64,000 nt of DNA from Auanema rhodensis (taxonomy: Eukaryota > Nematoda > Chromadorea > Rhabditida > Rhabditidae), in NCBI GenBank assembly GCA_964057225.1, contig OZ059898.1, positions 2,852,001-2,916,000 on the forward strand, written 5' to 3'. The translations under genes were made by a program, and so were the position numbers. Each line of letters opens with the position of its first letter. The first letter of the stretch is position 1. The notes under the pieces were generated by a model. That model ran no database searches and was not told where the DNA came from. It saw only the letters and a list, made by a program, of their open reading frames with translations. This document shows, in pieces, positions 10,541 to 24,225 of the stretch.

Positions 10541-13500
10541 CGTTGAATAACATTGTCCATCGTCTTTGCCTTGAAAAATCAAATCTAAAAACATCTACTT
10601 TTCGCTAAATTATTTTGAAATTTTTCGAAAAAATTTTTGTCAAAATGTTTTTGGAAGCAATGTTGAGTGTACATGGAAACTCAACATACACTAATGCATC
10701 ATTTTTCAAACGATCATAACTAATTTTTGTATTAAGCGTTTTTCAATGTAGTATAGTGCATTCGATGCGGATTTTCAAGCTGCGTCGATCTGTGTTATCA
10801 GATTTGCGCTAGCTTAAAAATGCACCGAGATATCAACTGATATAAGTTCACACTTATATCCTCGATTTTCATCCTGAAGAATTAATTTTTTCGTTGAATA
10901 ACATTGTCCATCGTCTTTGCCTTGAAAAATGGAATCTAAAAACATCTACTTTTTGCTAAATTATTTCGAAATTTTTCGAAAAAATTTTTGTCAAAATGTT
11001 TTTGGAAGCAATGTTGAGTGTACATGGAAACTCAACATACACTAATGCATCATTTTTCAAACGATCATAACTAATTTTTGTATTAAGCGTTTTTCAATGT
11101 AGTATAGTGCATTCGATGCGGATTTTTAAGCTGCGTCGATCTGTGTTATCAGATTTGCGCTAGCTTAAAAATGCACCGAGATATCAACTGATATAAGTTC
11201 ACACTTATATCCTCGATTTTCATCCTGAAGAATTAATTTTTTCGTTGAATAACATTGTCCATCGTCTTTGCCTTAAAAAATGGAATCTAAAAACATCTAC
11301 TTTTTGCTAAATTATTTTGAAATTTTTCGAAAAAATTTTTGTCAAAATGTTTTTGGAAGCAATGTTGAGTGTACATGGAAACTCAACATACACTAATGCA
11401 TCATTTTTCAAACGATCATAACTAATTTTTGTATTAAGCGTTTTTCAATGTAGTATAGTGCATTCGATGCGGATTTTTAAGCTGCGTCGATCTGTGTTAT
11501 CAGATTTGCGCTAGCTTAAAAATGCACCGAGATATCAACTGATATAAGTTCACACTTATATCCTCGATTTTCACCCTGAAGAATTAACTTTTTCGTTGAA
11601 TAACATTGTCCATCGTCTTTGCCTTGAAAAAAGGAATCTAAAAACATCTACTTTTTGGTAAATTATTTTGAAATTTTTCGAAAAAATTTTTGTCAAAATG
11701 TTTTTGGAAGCAATGTTGAGTGTACATGGAAACTCAACATACACTAATGCATCATTTTTCAAACGATCATAACTAATTTTTGTATTAAGCGTTTTTCAAT
11801 GTAGTATAGTGTATTCGATGCGGATTTTTAAGCTGCGTCGATCTGTGTTATCAGATTTGCGCTAGCTTAAAAATGCACCGAGATATCAACTGATATAAGT
11901 TCACACTTATATCCTCGATTTTCATCCTGAAGAATTAATTTTTTCGTTGAATAACATTGTCCATCGTCTTTGCCTTGAAAAATGGAATCTAAAAACATCT
12001 ACTTTTTGCTAAATTATTTCGAAATTTTTCGAAAAAATTTTTGTCAAAATGTTTTTGGAAGCAATGTTGAGTGTACATGGAAACTCAACATACACTAATG
12101 CATCATTTTTCAAACGATCATAACTAATTTTTGTATTAAGCGTTTTTCAATGTAGTATAGTGCATTCGATGCGGATTTTTAAGCTGCGTCGATCTGTGTT
12201 ATCAGATTTGCGCTAGCTTAAAAATGCACCGAGATATCAACTGATATAAGTTCACACTTATATCCTCGATTTTCATCCTGAAGAATTAATTTTTTCGTTG
12301 AATAACATTGTCCATCGTCTTTGCCTTAAAAAATGGAATCTAAAAACATCTACTTTTTGCTAAATTATTTTGAAATTTTTCGAAAAAATTTTTGTCAAAA
12401 TGTTTTTGGAAGCAATGTTGAGTGTACATGGAAACTCAACATACACTAATGCATCATTTTTCAAACGATCATAACTAATTTTTGTATTAAGCGTTTTTCA
12501 ATGTAGTATAGTGCATTCGATGCGGATTTTTAAGCTGCGTCGATCTGTGTTATCAGATTTGCGCTAGCTTAAAAATGCACCGAGATATCAACTGATATAA
12601 GTTCACACTTATATCCTCGATTTTCACCCTGAAGAATTAACTTTTTCGTTGAATAACATTGTCCATCGTCTTTTCCTTGAAAAAAGGAATCTAAAAACAT
12701 CTACTTTTTGGTAAATTATTTTGAAATTTTTCGAAAAAATTTTTGTCAAAATGTTTTTGGAAGCAATGTTGAGTGTACATGGAAACTCAACATACACTAA
12801 TGTATCATTTTTCAAACGATCATAACTAATTTTTGTATCAAGCGTTTCTCAATGTTGTATAGTGCATTCGATGCGGATTTTTAAGCTGCGTCGATCTGTG
12901 TTATCAGATTTGCGCTAGCTTAAAAATGCACCGAGATATCAACTGATATAAGTTCACACTTATATCCTCGATTTTCATCCTGAAGAATTAATTTTTTCGT
13001 TGAATAACATTGTCCATCGTCTTTGCCTTAAAAAATGGAATCTAAAAACATCTACTTTTTGCTAAATTATTTTGAAATTTTTCGAAAAAATTTTTGTCAA
13101 AATGTTTTTGGAAGCAATGTTGAGTGTACATGGAAACTCAACATACACTAATGCATCATTTTTCAAACGATCATAACTAATTTTTGTATTAAGCGTTTTT
13201 CAATGTAGTATAGTGCATTCGATGCGGATTTTTAAGCTGCGTCGATCTGTGTTATCAGATTTGCGCTAGCTTAAAAATGCACCGAGATATCAACTGATAT
13301 AAGTTCACACTTATATCCTCGATTTTCACCCTGAAGAATTAACTTTTTCGTTGAATAACATTGTCCATCGTCTTTGCCTTGAAAAAAGGAATCTAAAAAC
13401 ATCTACTTTTTGGTAAATTATTTTGAAATTTTTCGAAAAAATTTTTGTCAAAATGTTTTTGGAAGCAATGTTGAGTGTACATGGAAACTCAACATACACT

Positions 13501-13699
13501 AATGCATCATTTTTCAAACGATCATAACTAATTTTTGTATTAAGCGTTTTTCAATGTAGTATAGTGTATTCGATGCGGATTTTTAAGCTGCGTCGATCTG
13601 TGTTATCAGATTTGCGCTAGCTTAAAAATGCACCGAGATATCAACTGATATAAGTTCACACTTATATCCTCGATTTTCACCCTGAAGAATTAACTTTTT
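10541..13699. repeat. Family A 8-mer unit, copy 2, plus two continuing monomers
   Basis: The seven monomers 10541-12997 repeat 7733-10189 at an offset of exactly 2808 bp. They include AAATCAAATC at the start, GTGTATTCG at about 11811 (as at 9001) and ATGTATCAT with GTATCAAGCG at about 12801 (as at 9993). Differences are few: TATATTAAG at about 8271 against GTATTAAG here, and CTTTTCCTTG at about 12670. Two more monomers (12998-13699) extend the triplet pattern with another AAAAAATGG copy and a GGTAAATTA copy carrying GTGTATTCG. Confidence 0.85.
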
Positions 13700-15805
13700 C
13701 GTTGAATAACATTGTCCATCGTCTTTGCCTTAAAAAATGGAATCTAAAAACATCTACTTTTTGCTAAATTATTTCGAAATTTTTCGAAAAAATTTTTGTC
13801 AAAATGTTTTTGGAAGCAATGTTGAGTGTACATGGAAACTCAACATACACTAATGCATCATTTTTCAAACGATCATAACTAATTTTTGTATTAAGCGTTT
13901 TTCAATGTAGTATAGTGCATTCGATGCGGATTTCTAAGCTGCGTCGATCTGTGTTATCAGATTTGCGCTAGCTTAAAAATGCACCGAGATATCAACTGAT
14001 ATAAGTTCACACTTATATCCTCGATTTTCACCCTGAAGAATTAACTTTTTCGTTGAATAACATTGTCCATCGTCTTTGCCTTGAAAAATGGAATCTAAAA
14101 ACATCTACTTTTTGCTAAATTATTTCGAAATTTTTCGAAAAAATTTTTGTCAAAATGTTTTTGGAAGCAATGTTGAGTGTACATGGAAACTCAACATACA
14201 CGAATGCATCATTTTTCAAACGATCATAACTAATTTTTGTATTAAGCGTTTTTCAATGTAGTATAGTGCATTCGATGCGGATTTTTAAGCTGCGTCGATC
14301 TGTGTTATCAGATTTGCGCTAGCTTAAAAATGCACCGAGATATCAACTGATATAAGTTCACACTTATATCCTCGATTTTCATCCTGAAGAATTAATTTTT
14401 TCGTTGAATAACATTGTCCATAGTCTTTGCCTTGAAAAATGGAATCTAAAAACATCTACTTTTTGCTAAATTATTTTGAAATTTTTCGAAAAAATTTTTG
14501 TCAAAATGTTTTTGGAAGCAATGTTGAGTGTACATGGAAACTCAACATACACGAATGCATCATTTTTCAAACGATCATAACTAATTTTTGTATTAAGCGT
14601 TTTTCAATGTAGTATAGTGCATTCGATGCGGATTTTTAAGCTGCGTCGATCTGTGTTATCAGATTTGCGCTAGCTTAAAAATGCACCGAGATATCAACTG
14701 ATATAAGTTCACACTTATATCCTCGATTTTCATCCTGAAGAATTAATTTTTTCGTTGAATAACATTGTCCATAGTCTTTGCCTTGAAAAATGGAATCTAA
14801 AAACATCTACTTTTTGCTAAATTATTTTGAAATTTTTCGAAAAAATTTTTGTCAAAATGTTTTTGGAAGCAATGTTGAGTGTACATGGAAACTCAACATA
14901 CACTAATGCATCATTTTTCAAACTATCATAACTAATTTTTGTATAAAGCGTTTTTCAATGTAGTATAGTGCATTCGATGCGGATTTTTAAGCTGCGTCGA
15001 TCTGTGTTATCAGATTTGCGCTAGCTTAAAAATGCACCGAGATATCAACTGATACAAGTTCACACTTATATCCTCGATTTTCACCCTGAAGAAATAATTT
15101 TTTCGTTGAATAACATTGTCCATCGTCTTTGCCTTGAAAAAAGGATTCTAAAAACATCTACTTTTTGCTAAATTATTTTGAAATTTTTCGAAAAAATTTT
15201 TGTCAAAATGTTTTTGGAAGCAATGTTGAGTGTACATGGAAACTCAACATACACTAATGCATCATTTTTCAAACGATCTTAACTAATTTTTGTATCAAGC
15301 GTTTCTTAATGTAGTATAGTGCATTCGATCCGGATTTTTAAGCTGCGTCGATCTGTGTTATCAGATTTGCGCTAGCTTAAAAATGCACCGAGATATCAAC
15401 TGATATAAGTTCACACTTATATCCTCGATTTTCACCCTGAAGAAATAATTTTTTCGTTGAATAACATTGTCCATCGTCTTTGCCTTGAAAAAAGGAATCT
15501 AAAAACATCTACTTTTTGCTAAATTATTTTGAAATTTTTCGAAAAAATTTTTGTCAAAATGTTTTTGGAAGCAATGTTGAGTGTACATGGAAACTCAACA
15601 TACACTAATGCATCATTTTTCAAACGATCATAACTAATTTTTGTATTAAGCGTTTTTCAATGTAGTATAGTGCATTCGATGCGGATTTTTAAGCTGCGTC
15701 GATCTGTGTTATCAGATTTGCGCTAGCTTAAAAATGCACCGAGATATCAACTGATATAAGTTCACACTTATATCCTCGATTTTCACCCTGAAGAATTAAC
15801 TTTTT
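13700..15805. repeat. Family A 9-mer periodicity, block copy 1 (6 monomers)
   Basis: The order of types is: TTTCTAAGC copy, ACACGAATG copy, CCATAGTC with ACACGAATG, CCATAGTC with AAACTATCA and GATACAAG, then a copy with AAAGGATTC, GATCTTAAC, TTTCTTAATG and GATCCGG, then a GAAATAATT copy. This set recurs at 16859-18964 at an offset of 3159 bp (9 x 351). Differences include GTATAAAG here against GTATTAAG there, and GAAAAATGG here against AAAAAATGG in the second monomer. Confidence 0.85.
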
Positions 15806-16858
15806 CGTTGAATAACATTGTCCATCGTCTTTGCCTTAAAAAATGGAATCTAAAAACATCTACTTTTTGCTAAATTATTTCGAAATTTTTCGAAAAAATT
15901 TTTGTCAAAATGTTTTTGGAAGCAATGTTGAGTGTACATGGAAACTCAACATACACTAATGCATCATTTTTCAAACGATCATAACTAATTTTTGTATTAA
16001 GCGTTTTTCAATGTAGTATAGTGCATTCGATGCGGATTTCTAAGCTGCGTCGATCTGTGTTATCAGATTTGCGCTAGCTTAAAAATGCACCGAGATATCA
16101 ACTGATATAAGTTCACACTTATATCCTCGATTTTCACCCTGAAGAATTAACTTTTTCGTTGAATAACATTGTCCATCGTCTTTGCCTTAAAAAATGGAAT
16201 CTAAAAACATCTACTTTTTGCTAAATTATTTCGAAATTTTTCGAAAAAATTTTTGTCAAAATGTTTTTGGAAGCAATGTTGAGTGTACATGGAAACTCAA
16301 CATACACGAATGCATCATTTTTCAAACGATCATAACTAATTTTTGTATTAAGCGTTTTTCAATGTAGTATAGTGCATTCGATGCGGATTTTTAAGCTGCG
16401 TCGATCTGTGTTATCAGATTTGCGCTAGCTTAAAAATGCACCGAGATATCAACTGATATAAGTTCACACTTATATCCTCGATTTTCATCCTGAAGAATTA
16501 ATTTTTTCGTTGAATAACATTGTCCATAGTCTTTGCCTTGAAAAATGGAATCTAAAAACATCTACTTTTTGCTAAATTATTTTGAAATTTTTCGAAAAAA
16601 TTTTTGTCAAAATGTTTTTGGAAGCAATGTTGAGTGTACATGGAAACTCAACATACACGAATGCATCATTTTTCAAACGATCATAACTAATTTTTGTATT
16701 AAGCGTTTTTCAATGTAGTATAGTGCATTCGATGCGGATTTTTAAGCTGCGTCGATCTGTGTTATCAGATTTGCGCTAGCTTAAAAATGCACCGAGATAT
16801 CAACTGATATAAGTTCACACTTATATCCTCGATTTTCACCCTGAAGAATTAACTTTTT
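15806..16858. repeat. Family A three-monomer block between the two 6-monomer copies
   Basis: These three monomers (TTTCTAAGC, then ACACGAATG, then CCATAGTC with ACACGAATG) match the first three of the following block at 1053 bp, and the first three of the preceding block except for GAAAAATGG in its second monomer. They probably represent an extra 3-mer produced by unequal exchange, making the local period nine. Confidence 0.8.
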
Positions 16859-18964
16859 CGTTGAATAACATTGTCCATCGTCTTTGCCTTAAAAAATGGA
16901 ATCTAAAAACATCTACTTTTTGCTAAATTATTTCGAAATTTTTCGAAAAAATTTTTGTCAAAATGTTTTTGGAAGCAATGTTGAGTGTACATGGAAACTC
17001 AACATACACTAATGCATCATTTTTCAAACGATCATAACTAATTTTTGTATTAAGCGTTTTTCAATGTAGTATAGTGCATTCGATGCGGATTTCTAAGCTG
17101 CGTCGATCTGTGTTATCAGATTTGCGCTAGCTTAAAAATGCACCGAGATATCAACTGATATAAGTTCACACTTATATCCTCGATTTTCACCCTGAAGAAT
17201 TAACTTTTTCGTTGAATAACATTGTCCATCGTCTTTGCCTTAAAAAATGGAATCTAAAAACATCTACTTTTTGCTAAATTATTTCGAAATTTTTCGAAAA
17301 AATTTTTGTCAAAATGTTTTTGGAAGCAATGTTGAGTGTACATGGAAACTCAACATACACGAATGCATCATTTTTCAAACGATCATAACTAATTTTTGTA
17401 TTAAGCGTTTTTCAATGTAGTATAGTGCATTCGATGCGGATTTTTAAGCTGCGTCGATCTGTGTTATCAGATTTGCGCTAGCTTAAAAATGCACCGAGAT
17501 ATCAACTGATATAAGTTCACACTTATATCCTCGATTTTCATCCTGAAGAATTAATTTTTTCGTTGAATAACATTGTCCATAGTCTTTGCCTTGAAAAATG
17601 GAATCTAAAAACATCTACTTTTTGCTAAATTATTTTGAAATTTTTCGAAAAAATTTTTGTCAAAATGTTTTTGGAAGCAATGTTGAGTGTACATGGAAAC
17701 TCAACATACACGAATGCATCATTTTTCAAACGATCATAACTAATTTTTGTATTAAGCGTTTTTCAATGTAGTATAGTGCATTCGATGCGGATTTTTAAGC
17801 TGCGTCGATCTGTGTTATCAGATTTGCGCTAGCTTAAAAATGCACCGAGATATCAACTGATATAAGTTCACACTTATATCCTCGATTTTCATCCTGAAGA
17901 ATTAATTTTTTCGTTGAATAACATTGTCCATAGTCTTTGCCTTGAAAAATGGAATCTAAAAACATCTACTTTTTGCTAAATTATTTTGAAATTTTTCGAA
18001 AAAATTTTTGTCAAAATGTTTTTGGAAGCAATGTTGAGTGTACATGGAAACTCAACATACACTAATGCATCATTTTTCAAACTATCATAACTAATTTTTG
18101 TATTAAGCGTTTTTCAATGTAGTATAGTGCATTCGATGCGGATTTTTAAGCTGCGTCGATCTGTGTTATCAGATTTGCGCTAGCTTAAAAATGCACCGAG
18201 ATATCAACTGATACAAGTTCACACTTATATCCTCGATTTTCACCCTGAAGAAATAATTTTTTCGTTGAATAACATTGTCCATCGTCTTTGCCTTGAAAAA
18301 AGGATTCTAAAAACATCTACTTTTTGCTAAATTATTTTGAAATTTTTCGAAAAAATTTTTGTCAAAATGTTTTTGGAAGCAATGTTGAGTGTACATGGAA
18401 ACTCAACATACACTAATGCATCATTTTTCAAACGATCTTAACTAATTTTTGTATCAAGCGTTTCTTAATGTAGTATAGTGCATTCGATCCGGATTTTTAA
18501 GCTGCGTCGATCTGTGTTATCAGATTTGCGCTAGCTTAAAAATGCACCGAGATATCAACTGATATAAGTTCACACTTATATCCTCGATTTTCACCCTGAA
18601 GAAATAATTTTTTCGTTGAATAACATTGTCCATCGTCTTTGCCTTGAAAAAAGGAATCTAAAAACATCTACTTTTTGCTAAATTATTTTGAAATTTTTCG
18701 AAAAAATTTTTGTCAAAATGTTTTTGGAAGCAATGTTGAGTGTACATGGAAACTCAACATACACTAATGCATCATTTTTCAAACGATCATAACTAATTTT
18801 TGTATTAAGCGTTTCTCAATGTAGTATAGTGCATTCGATGTGGATTTTTAAGCTGCGTCGATCTGTGTTATCAGATTTGCGCTAGCTTAAAAATGCACCG
18901 AGATATCAACTGATATAAGTTCACACTTATATCCTCGATTTTCACCCTGAAGAATTAATTTTTT
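16859..18964. repeat. Family A 9-mer periodicity, block copy 2 (6 monomers)
   Basis: Repeats 13700-15805 monomer by monomer, including the rare set AAAGGATTC, GATCTTAAC, TTTCTTAATG and GATCCGG at 18263-18613. The last copy (18614-18964) has CGTTTCTCAATG and a private GATGTGG, and is the last family A monomer before the domain change. Confidence 0.85.
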
Positions 18965-21770
18965 CGTTGAATAACGTTGTCTATCGTCTTTGCCTTGAGA
19001 AATGGAATCTAAAAACATCTACTTTTTGCTAAATTATTTTGAAATTTTTCGAAAAAATTTTTGTCAAAATGTTTTTGGAAGCAATGTTGAGTGTACATGG
19101 AAACTCAACATACACTAATGCATCATTTTTCAAACGATCATAACTAATTTTTCTATAAAGCGTTTCTCAATGTAGTATAGTGCATTCGATGCGGATTTTT
19201 AAGCTGCGTCGATCTGTGTTATCAGATTTGCGCTAGCTTAAAAATGCACCGAGATATCAACTGATATAAGTTCACACTAAAATCCTCGATTTTCACCCTG
19301 AAGAATTAATTTTTTCGTTGATTAACAATGTCCATCGTCTTTGCCTTAAAAAAAGAAATCTAAAAACATCTACTTTTTGCTAGATTATTTTGAAATTTCT
19401 CGAAAACATTTTTGTCAAAATGTTTTTGGAAGCAATGTTGAGTGTACATAGAAACTCAACATACACTAATGCATAATTTTTCAAACGATCATAACTAATT
19501 TTTGTATTAAGCGTTTCTCAATGTAGTATAGTGCATTCGATGCGGATTTTTAAGCTGCGTCGATCTGTGTTATCAGATTTGCGCTAGCTTAAAAATGCAC
19601 CGAGATATCAACTGATATAAGTTCACACTTATATCCTCGATTTTCACCCTGAAGAATTAATTTTTTCGTTGAATAACGTTGTCTATCGTCTTTGCCTTGA
19701 GAAATGGAATCTAAAAACATCTACTTTTTGCTAAATTATTTTGAAATTTTTCGAAAAAATTTTTGTCAAAATGTTTTTGGAAGCAATGTTGAGTGTACAT
19801 GGAAACTCAACATACACTAATGCATCATTTTTCAAACGATCATAACTAATTTTTGTATTAAGCGTTTTTCAATGTAGTATAGTGCATTCGATGCGGATTT
19901 TTAAGCTGCGTCGATCTGTTTTATCAGATTTGCGCTAGCTTAAAAATGCACCGAGATATCAACTGATATAAGTTCACACTAAAATCCTCGATTTTCACCC
20001 TGAAGAATTAATTTTTTCGTTGATTAACAATGTCCATCGTCTTTGCCTTAAAAAAAGGAATCTAAAAACATCTACTTTTGCTAGATTATTTTGAAATTTC
20101 TCGAAAAAATTTTTGTCAAAATGTTTTTGGAAGCAATGTTGAGTGTACATAGAAACTCAACATACACTAATGCATAATTTTTCAAACGATCATAACTAAT
20201 TTTTGTATTAAGCGTTTTTCAATGTAGTATAGTGCATTCGATGCGGATTTTTAAGCTGCGTCGATCTGTGTTATCAGATTTGCGCTAGCTTAAAAATGCA
20301 CCGAGATATAAACTGATATAAGTTCACACTTATATCCTCGATTTTCACCCTGAAGAATTAATTTTTTCGTTGAATAACGTTGTCTATCGTCTTTGCCTTG
20401 AGAAATGGAATCTAAAAACATCTACTTTTTGCTAAATTATTTTGAAATTTTTCGAAAAAATTTTTGTCAAAATGTTTTTGGAAGCAATGTTGAGTGTACA
20501 TGGAAACTCAACATACACTAATGCATCATTTTTCAAACGATCATAACTAATTTTTCTATAAAGCGTTTCTCAATGTAGTATAGTGCATTCGATGCGGATT
20601 TTTAAGCTGCGTCGATCTGTGTTATCAGATTTGCGCTAGCTTAAAAATGCACCGAGATATCAACTGATATAAGTTCACACTAAAATCCTCGATTTTCACC
20701 CTGAAGAATTAATTTTTTCGTTGATTAACAATGTCCATCGTCTTTGCCTTAAAAAAAGGAATCTAAAAACATCTACTTTTTGCTAGATTATTTTGAAATT
20801 TCTCGAAAAAATTTTTGTCAAAATGTTTTTGGAAGCAATGTTGAGTGTACATAGAAACTCAACATACACTAATGCATAATTTTTCAAACGATCATAACTA
20901 ATTTTTGTATTAAGCGTTTCTCAATGTAGTATAGTGCATTCGATGCGGATTTTTACGCTGCGTCGATCTGTGTTATCAGATTTGCGCTAGCTTAAAAATG
21001 CACCGAGATATCAACTGATATAAGTTCACACTTATATCCTCGATTTTCACCCTGAAGAATTAATTTTTTCGTTGAATAACGTTGTCTATCGTCTTTGCCT
21101 TGAGAAATGGAATCTAAAAACATCTACTTTTTGCTAAATTATTTTGAAATTTTTCGAAAAAATTTTTGTCAAAATGTTTTTGGAAGCAATGTTGAGTGTA
21201 CATGGAAACTCAACATACACTAATGCATCATTTTTCAAACGATCATAACTAATTTTTCTATAAAGCGTTTCTCAATGTAGTATAGTGCATTCGATGCGGA
21301 TTTTTAAGCTGCGTCGATCTGTGTTATCAGATTTGCGCTAGCTTAAAAATGCACCGAGATATCAACTGATATAAGTTCACACTAAAATCCTCGATTTTCA
21401 CCCTGAAGAATTAATTTTTTCGTTGATTAACAATGTCCATCGTCTTTGCCTTAAAAAAAGGAATCTAAAAACATCTACTTTTGCTAGATTATTTTGAAAT
21501 TTCTCGAAAAAATTTTTGTCAAAATGTTTTTGGAAGCAATGTTGAGTGTACATGGAAACTCAACATACACTAATGCATAATTTTTCAAACGATCATAACT
21601 AATTTTTGTATTAAGCGTTTCTCAATGTAGTATAGTGCATTCTATGCGGATTTTTAAGCTGCGTCGATCTGTGTTATCAGATTTGCGCTAGCTTAAAAAT
21701 GCACCGAGATATCAACTGATATAAGTTCACACTTATATCCTCGATTTTCACCCTGAAGAATTAATTTTTT
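18965..21770. repeat. Family B dimer zone (four dimers, 701-702 bp each)
   Basis: Two types alternate. Type 1 has AACGTTGTCTATC, GAGAAATGG and the ending CACACTAAAATCC, usually with TTCTATAAAGCG. Type 2 has GATTAACAATG, AAAAAAAGG, GCTAGATTA, TTTCTCGA and GCATAATTT. Type 1 copies begin at 18965, 19667, 20368 and 21070; type 2 at 19316, 20018, 20719 and 21421. Copies at 20018 and 21421 lack one T of the T5 run. The copy at 19316 has a private CGAAAACATT. Confidence 0.9.
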
Positions 21771-24225
21771 CGTTGAATAACAATGTCCATCGTCTTTGCC
21801 TTGAAAAAAGAAATCTAAAAACATCTACTTTTTGCTAAATTATATTGAAATTTTTCGAAAAAATTTTTGTCAAAATGTTTTTGGAAGCAATGTTGAGTGT
21901 ACATGGAAACTCAACATACACTAATGCATCATTTTTTAAACGATCATAACTAATTTTTTATTAAGCGTTTTTCAATGTAGTATAGTGCATTCGATGCGGA
22001 TTTTTAAGCTGCGTCGATCTGTGTTATCAGATTTGCGCTAGCTTAAAAATGCACCGAGATATCAACTGATATAAGTTCACACTTATATCCTCGATTTTCA
22101 CCCTGAAGAATTAATTTTTTCGTTGAATAACATTGTCCATCGTCTTTGCCTTGAAAAAAGGAATCTAAAAACATCTACTTTTGCTAGATTATTTTGAAAT
22201 TTTTCGAAAAAATTTTTGTCAAAATGTTTTTGGAAGCAATGTTGAGTGTACATAGAAACTCAACATACACTAATGCATAATTTTTTAAACGATCATAACT
22301 AATTTTTTTATTAAGCGTTTTTCAATGTAGTATAGTGCATTCGATGCGGATTTTTAAGCTGCGTCGATCTGTGTTATCAGATTTGCGCTAGCTTAAAAAT
22401 GCACCGAGATATCAACTGATATAAGTTCACACTTATATCCTCGATTTTCACCCTGAAGAATTAATTTTTTCGTTGAATAACATTGTCCATCGTCTTTGCC
22501 TTGAAAAAAGGAATCTAAAAACATCTACTTTTTGCTAAATTATATTGAAATTTTTCGAAAAAATTTTTGTCAAAATGTTTTTGGAAGCAATGTTGAGTGT
22601 ACATGGAAACTCAACATACACTAATGCATCATTTTTCAAACGATCATAACTAATTTTTGTATTAAGCGTTTCTCAATGTAGTATAGTGCATTCGATGCGG
22701 ATTTTTAAGCTGCGTCGATCTGTGTTATCAGATTTGCGCTAGCTTAAAAATGCACCGAGATATCAACTGATATAAGTTCACACTTATATCCTCGATTTTC
22801 ACCCTAAAGAATTAATTTTTTCGTTGAATAACATTGTCCATCGTCTTTGCCTTGAAAAAAGAAATCTAAAAACAGCTATTTTTTGCTAAATTATATTGAA
22901 ATTTTTCGAAAAAATTTTTGTCAAAATGTTTTTGGAAGCAATGTTGAGTGTACATGGAAACTCAACATACACTAATGCATCATTTTTCAAACGATCATAA
23001 CTAATTTTTGTATTAAGCGTTTTTCAATGTAGTATAGTGCATTCGATGCGGATTTTTAAGCTGCGTCGATCTGTTTTATCAGATTTGCGCTAGCTTAAAA
23101 ATGCACCGAGATATCAACTGATATAAGTTCACACTTATATCCTCGATTTTCACCCTGAAGAATTAATTTTTTCGTTGAATAACAATGTCCATCGTCTTTG
23201 CCTTGAAAAAAGGAATCTAAAAACATCTACTTTTTGCTAAATTATTTTGAAATTTTTCGAAAAAATTTTTGTCAAAATGTTTTTGGAAGCAATGTTGAGT
23301 GTACATGGAAACTCAACATACACTAATGCATCATTTTTCAAACGATCATAACTAATTTTTGTATTAAGCGTTTTTCAATGTAGTATAGTGCATTCGATGC
23401 GGATTTTTAAGCTGCGTCGATCTGTGTTATCAGATTTGCGCTAGCTTAAAAATGCACCGAGATATAAACTGATATAAGTTCACACTTATATCCTCGATTT
23501 TCACCCTGAAGAATTAATTTTTTCGTTGAATAACGTTGTCTATCGTCTTTGCCTTGAGAAATGGAATCTAAAAACATCTACTTTTTGCTAAATTATTTTG
23601 AAATTTTTCGAAAAAATTTTTGTCAAAATGTTTTTGGAAGCAATGTTGAGTGTACATGGAAACTCAACATACACTAATGCATCATTTTTCAAACGATCAT
23701 AACTAATTTTTCTATAAAGCGTTTCTCAATGTAGTATAGTGCATTCGATGCGGATTTTTAAGCTGCGTCGATCTGTGTTATCAGATTTGCGCTAGCTTAA
23801 AAATGCACCGAGATATCAACTGATATAAGTTCACACTAAAATCCTCGATTTTCACCCTGAAGAATTAATTTTTTCGTTGATTAACAATGTCCATCGTCTT
23901 TGCCTTAAAAAAAGGAATCTAAAAACATCTACTTTTTGCTAGATTATTTTGAAATTTCTCGAAAAAATTTTTGTCAAAATGTTTTTGGAAGCAATGTTGA
24001 GTGTACATAGAAACTCAACATACACTAATGCATAATTTTTCAAACGATCATAACTAATTTTTGTATTAAGCGTTTCTCAATGTAGTATAGTGCATTCGAT
24101 GCGGATTTTTAAGCTGCGTCGATCTGTGTTATCAGATTTGCGCTAGCTTAAAAATGCACCGAGATATCAACTGATATAAGTTCACACTTATATCCTCGAT
24201 TTTCACCCTGAAGAATTAATTTTTT
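21771..24225. repeat. Family B 7-mer unit, copy 1 (2455 bp)
   Basis: The order is: AACAATG with TTTTTTAAACG and the G189 deletion; GCTAGATTA with ACATAG and TTTTTTAAACG; a TATTGAAA copy; the AAACAGCTATTTTTTG copy preceded by CACCCTAAAG; an AACAATG copy with GATATAAACTG; the GTTGTCTATC copy; and the GATTAACAATG copy. Two monomers are 350 bp, giving 2455. It is followed directly by a second copy. Confidence 0.9.

Larger units (their letters stand above)
1..18964. repeat. Family A domain of the array
   Basis: Fifty-four consecutive monomers, all exactly 351 bp. They share variants that are absent or nearly absent to the right: GATTTTCATCCTG, GAAGAATTAACTT, AAAAAATGGAATC, TTATTTCGAAA, CCATAGTC, ACACGAATG, TTTCTAAGC and TTTTTGGTAAA. 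The last copies (18263-18964) start to show CGTTTCTCAATG, common in family B. The constant length here, against 30 deletions in family B, is itself a domain marker. Confidence 0.9.

Noticed and set aside
1743-13517. Eight 63-codon minus-strand open frames at 1743, 3498, 4902, 8763, 9816, 11571, 12624 and 13326
   Set aside because: Each lies inside a satellite monomer and exists only because that copy has GGTAAATTA instead of GCTAAATTA (C65 to G), turning a TAG stop into TAC. Other copies have the stop. The proteins are the same because the repeats are the same. There is no independent sign of coding, so they are not annotated as genes.
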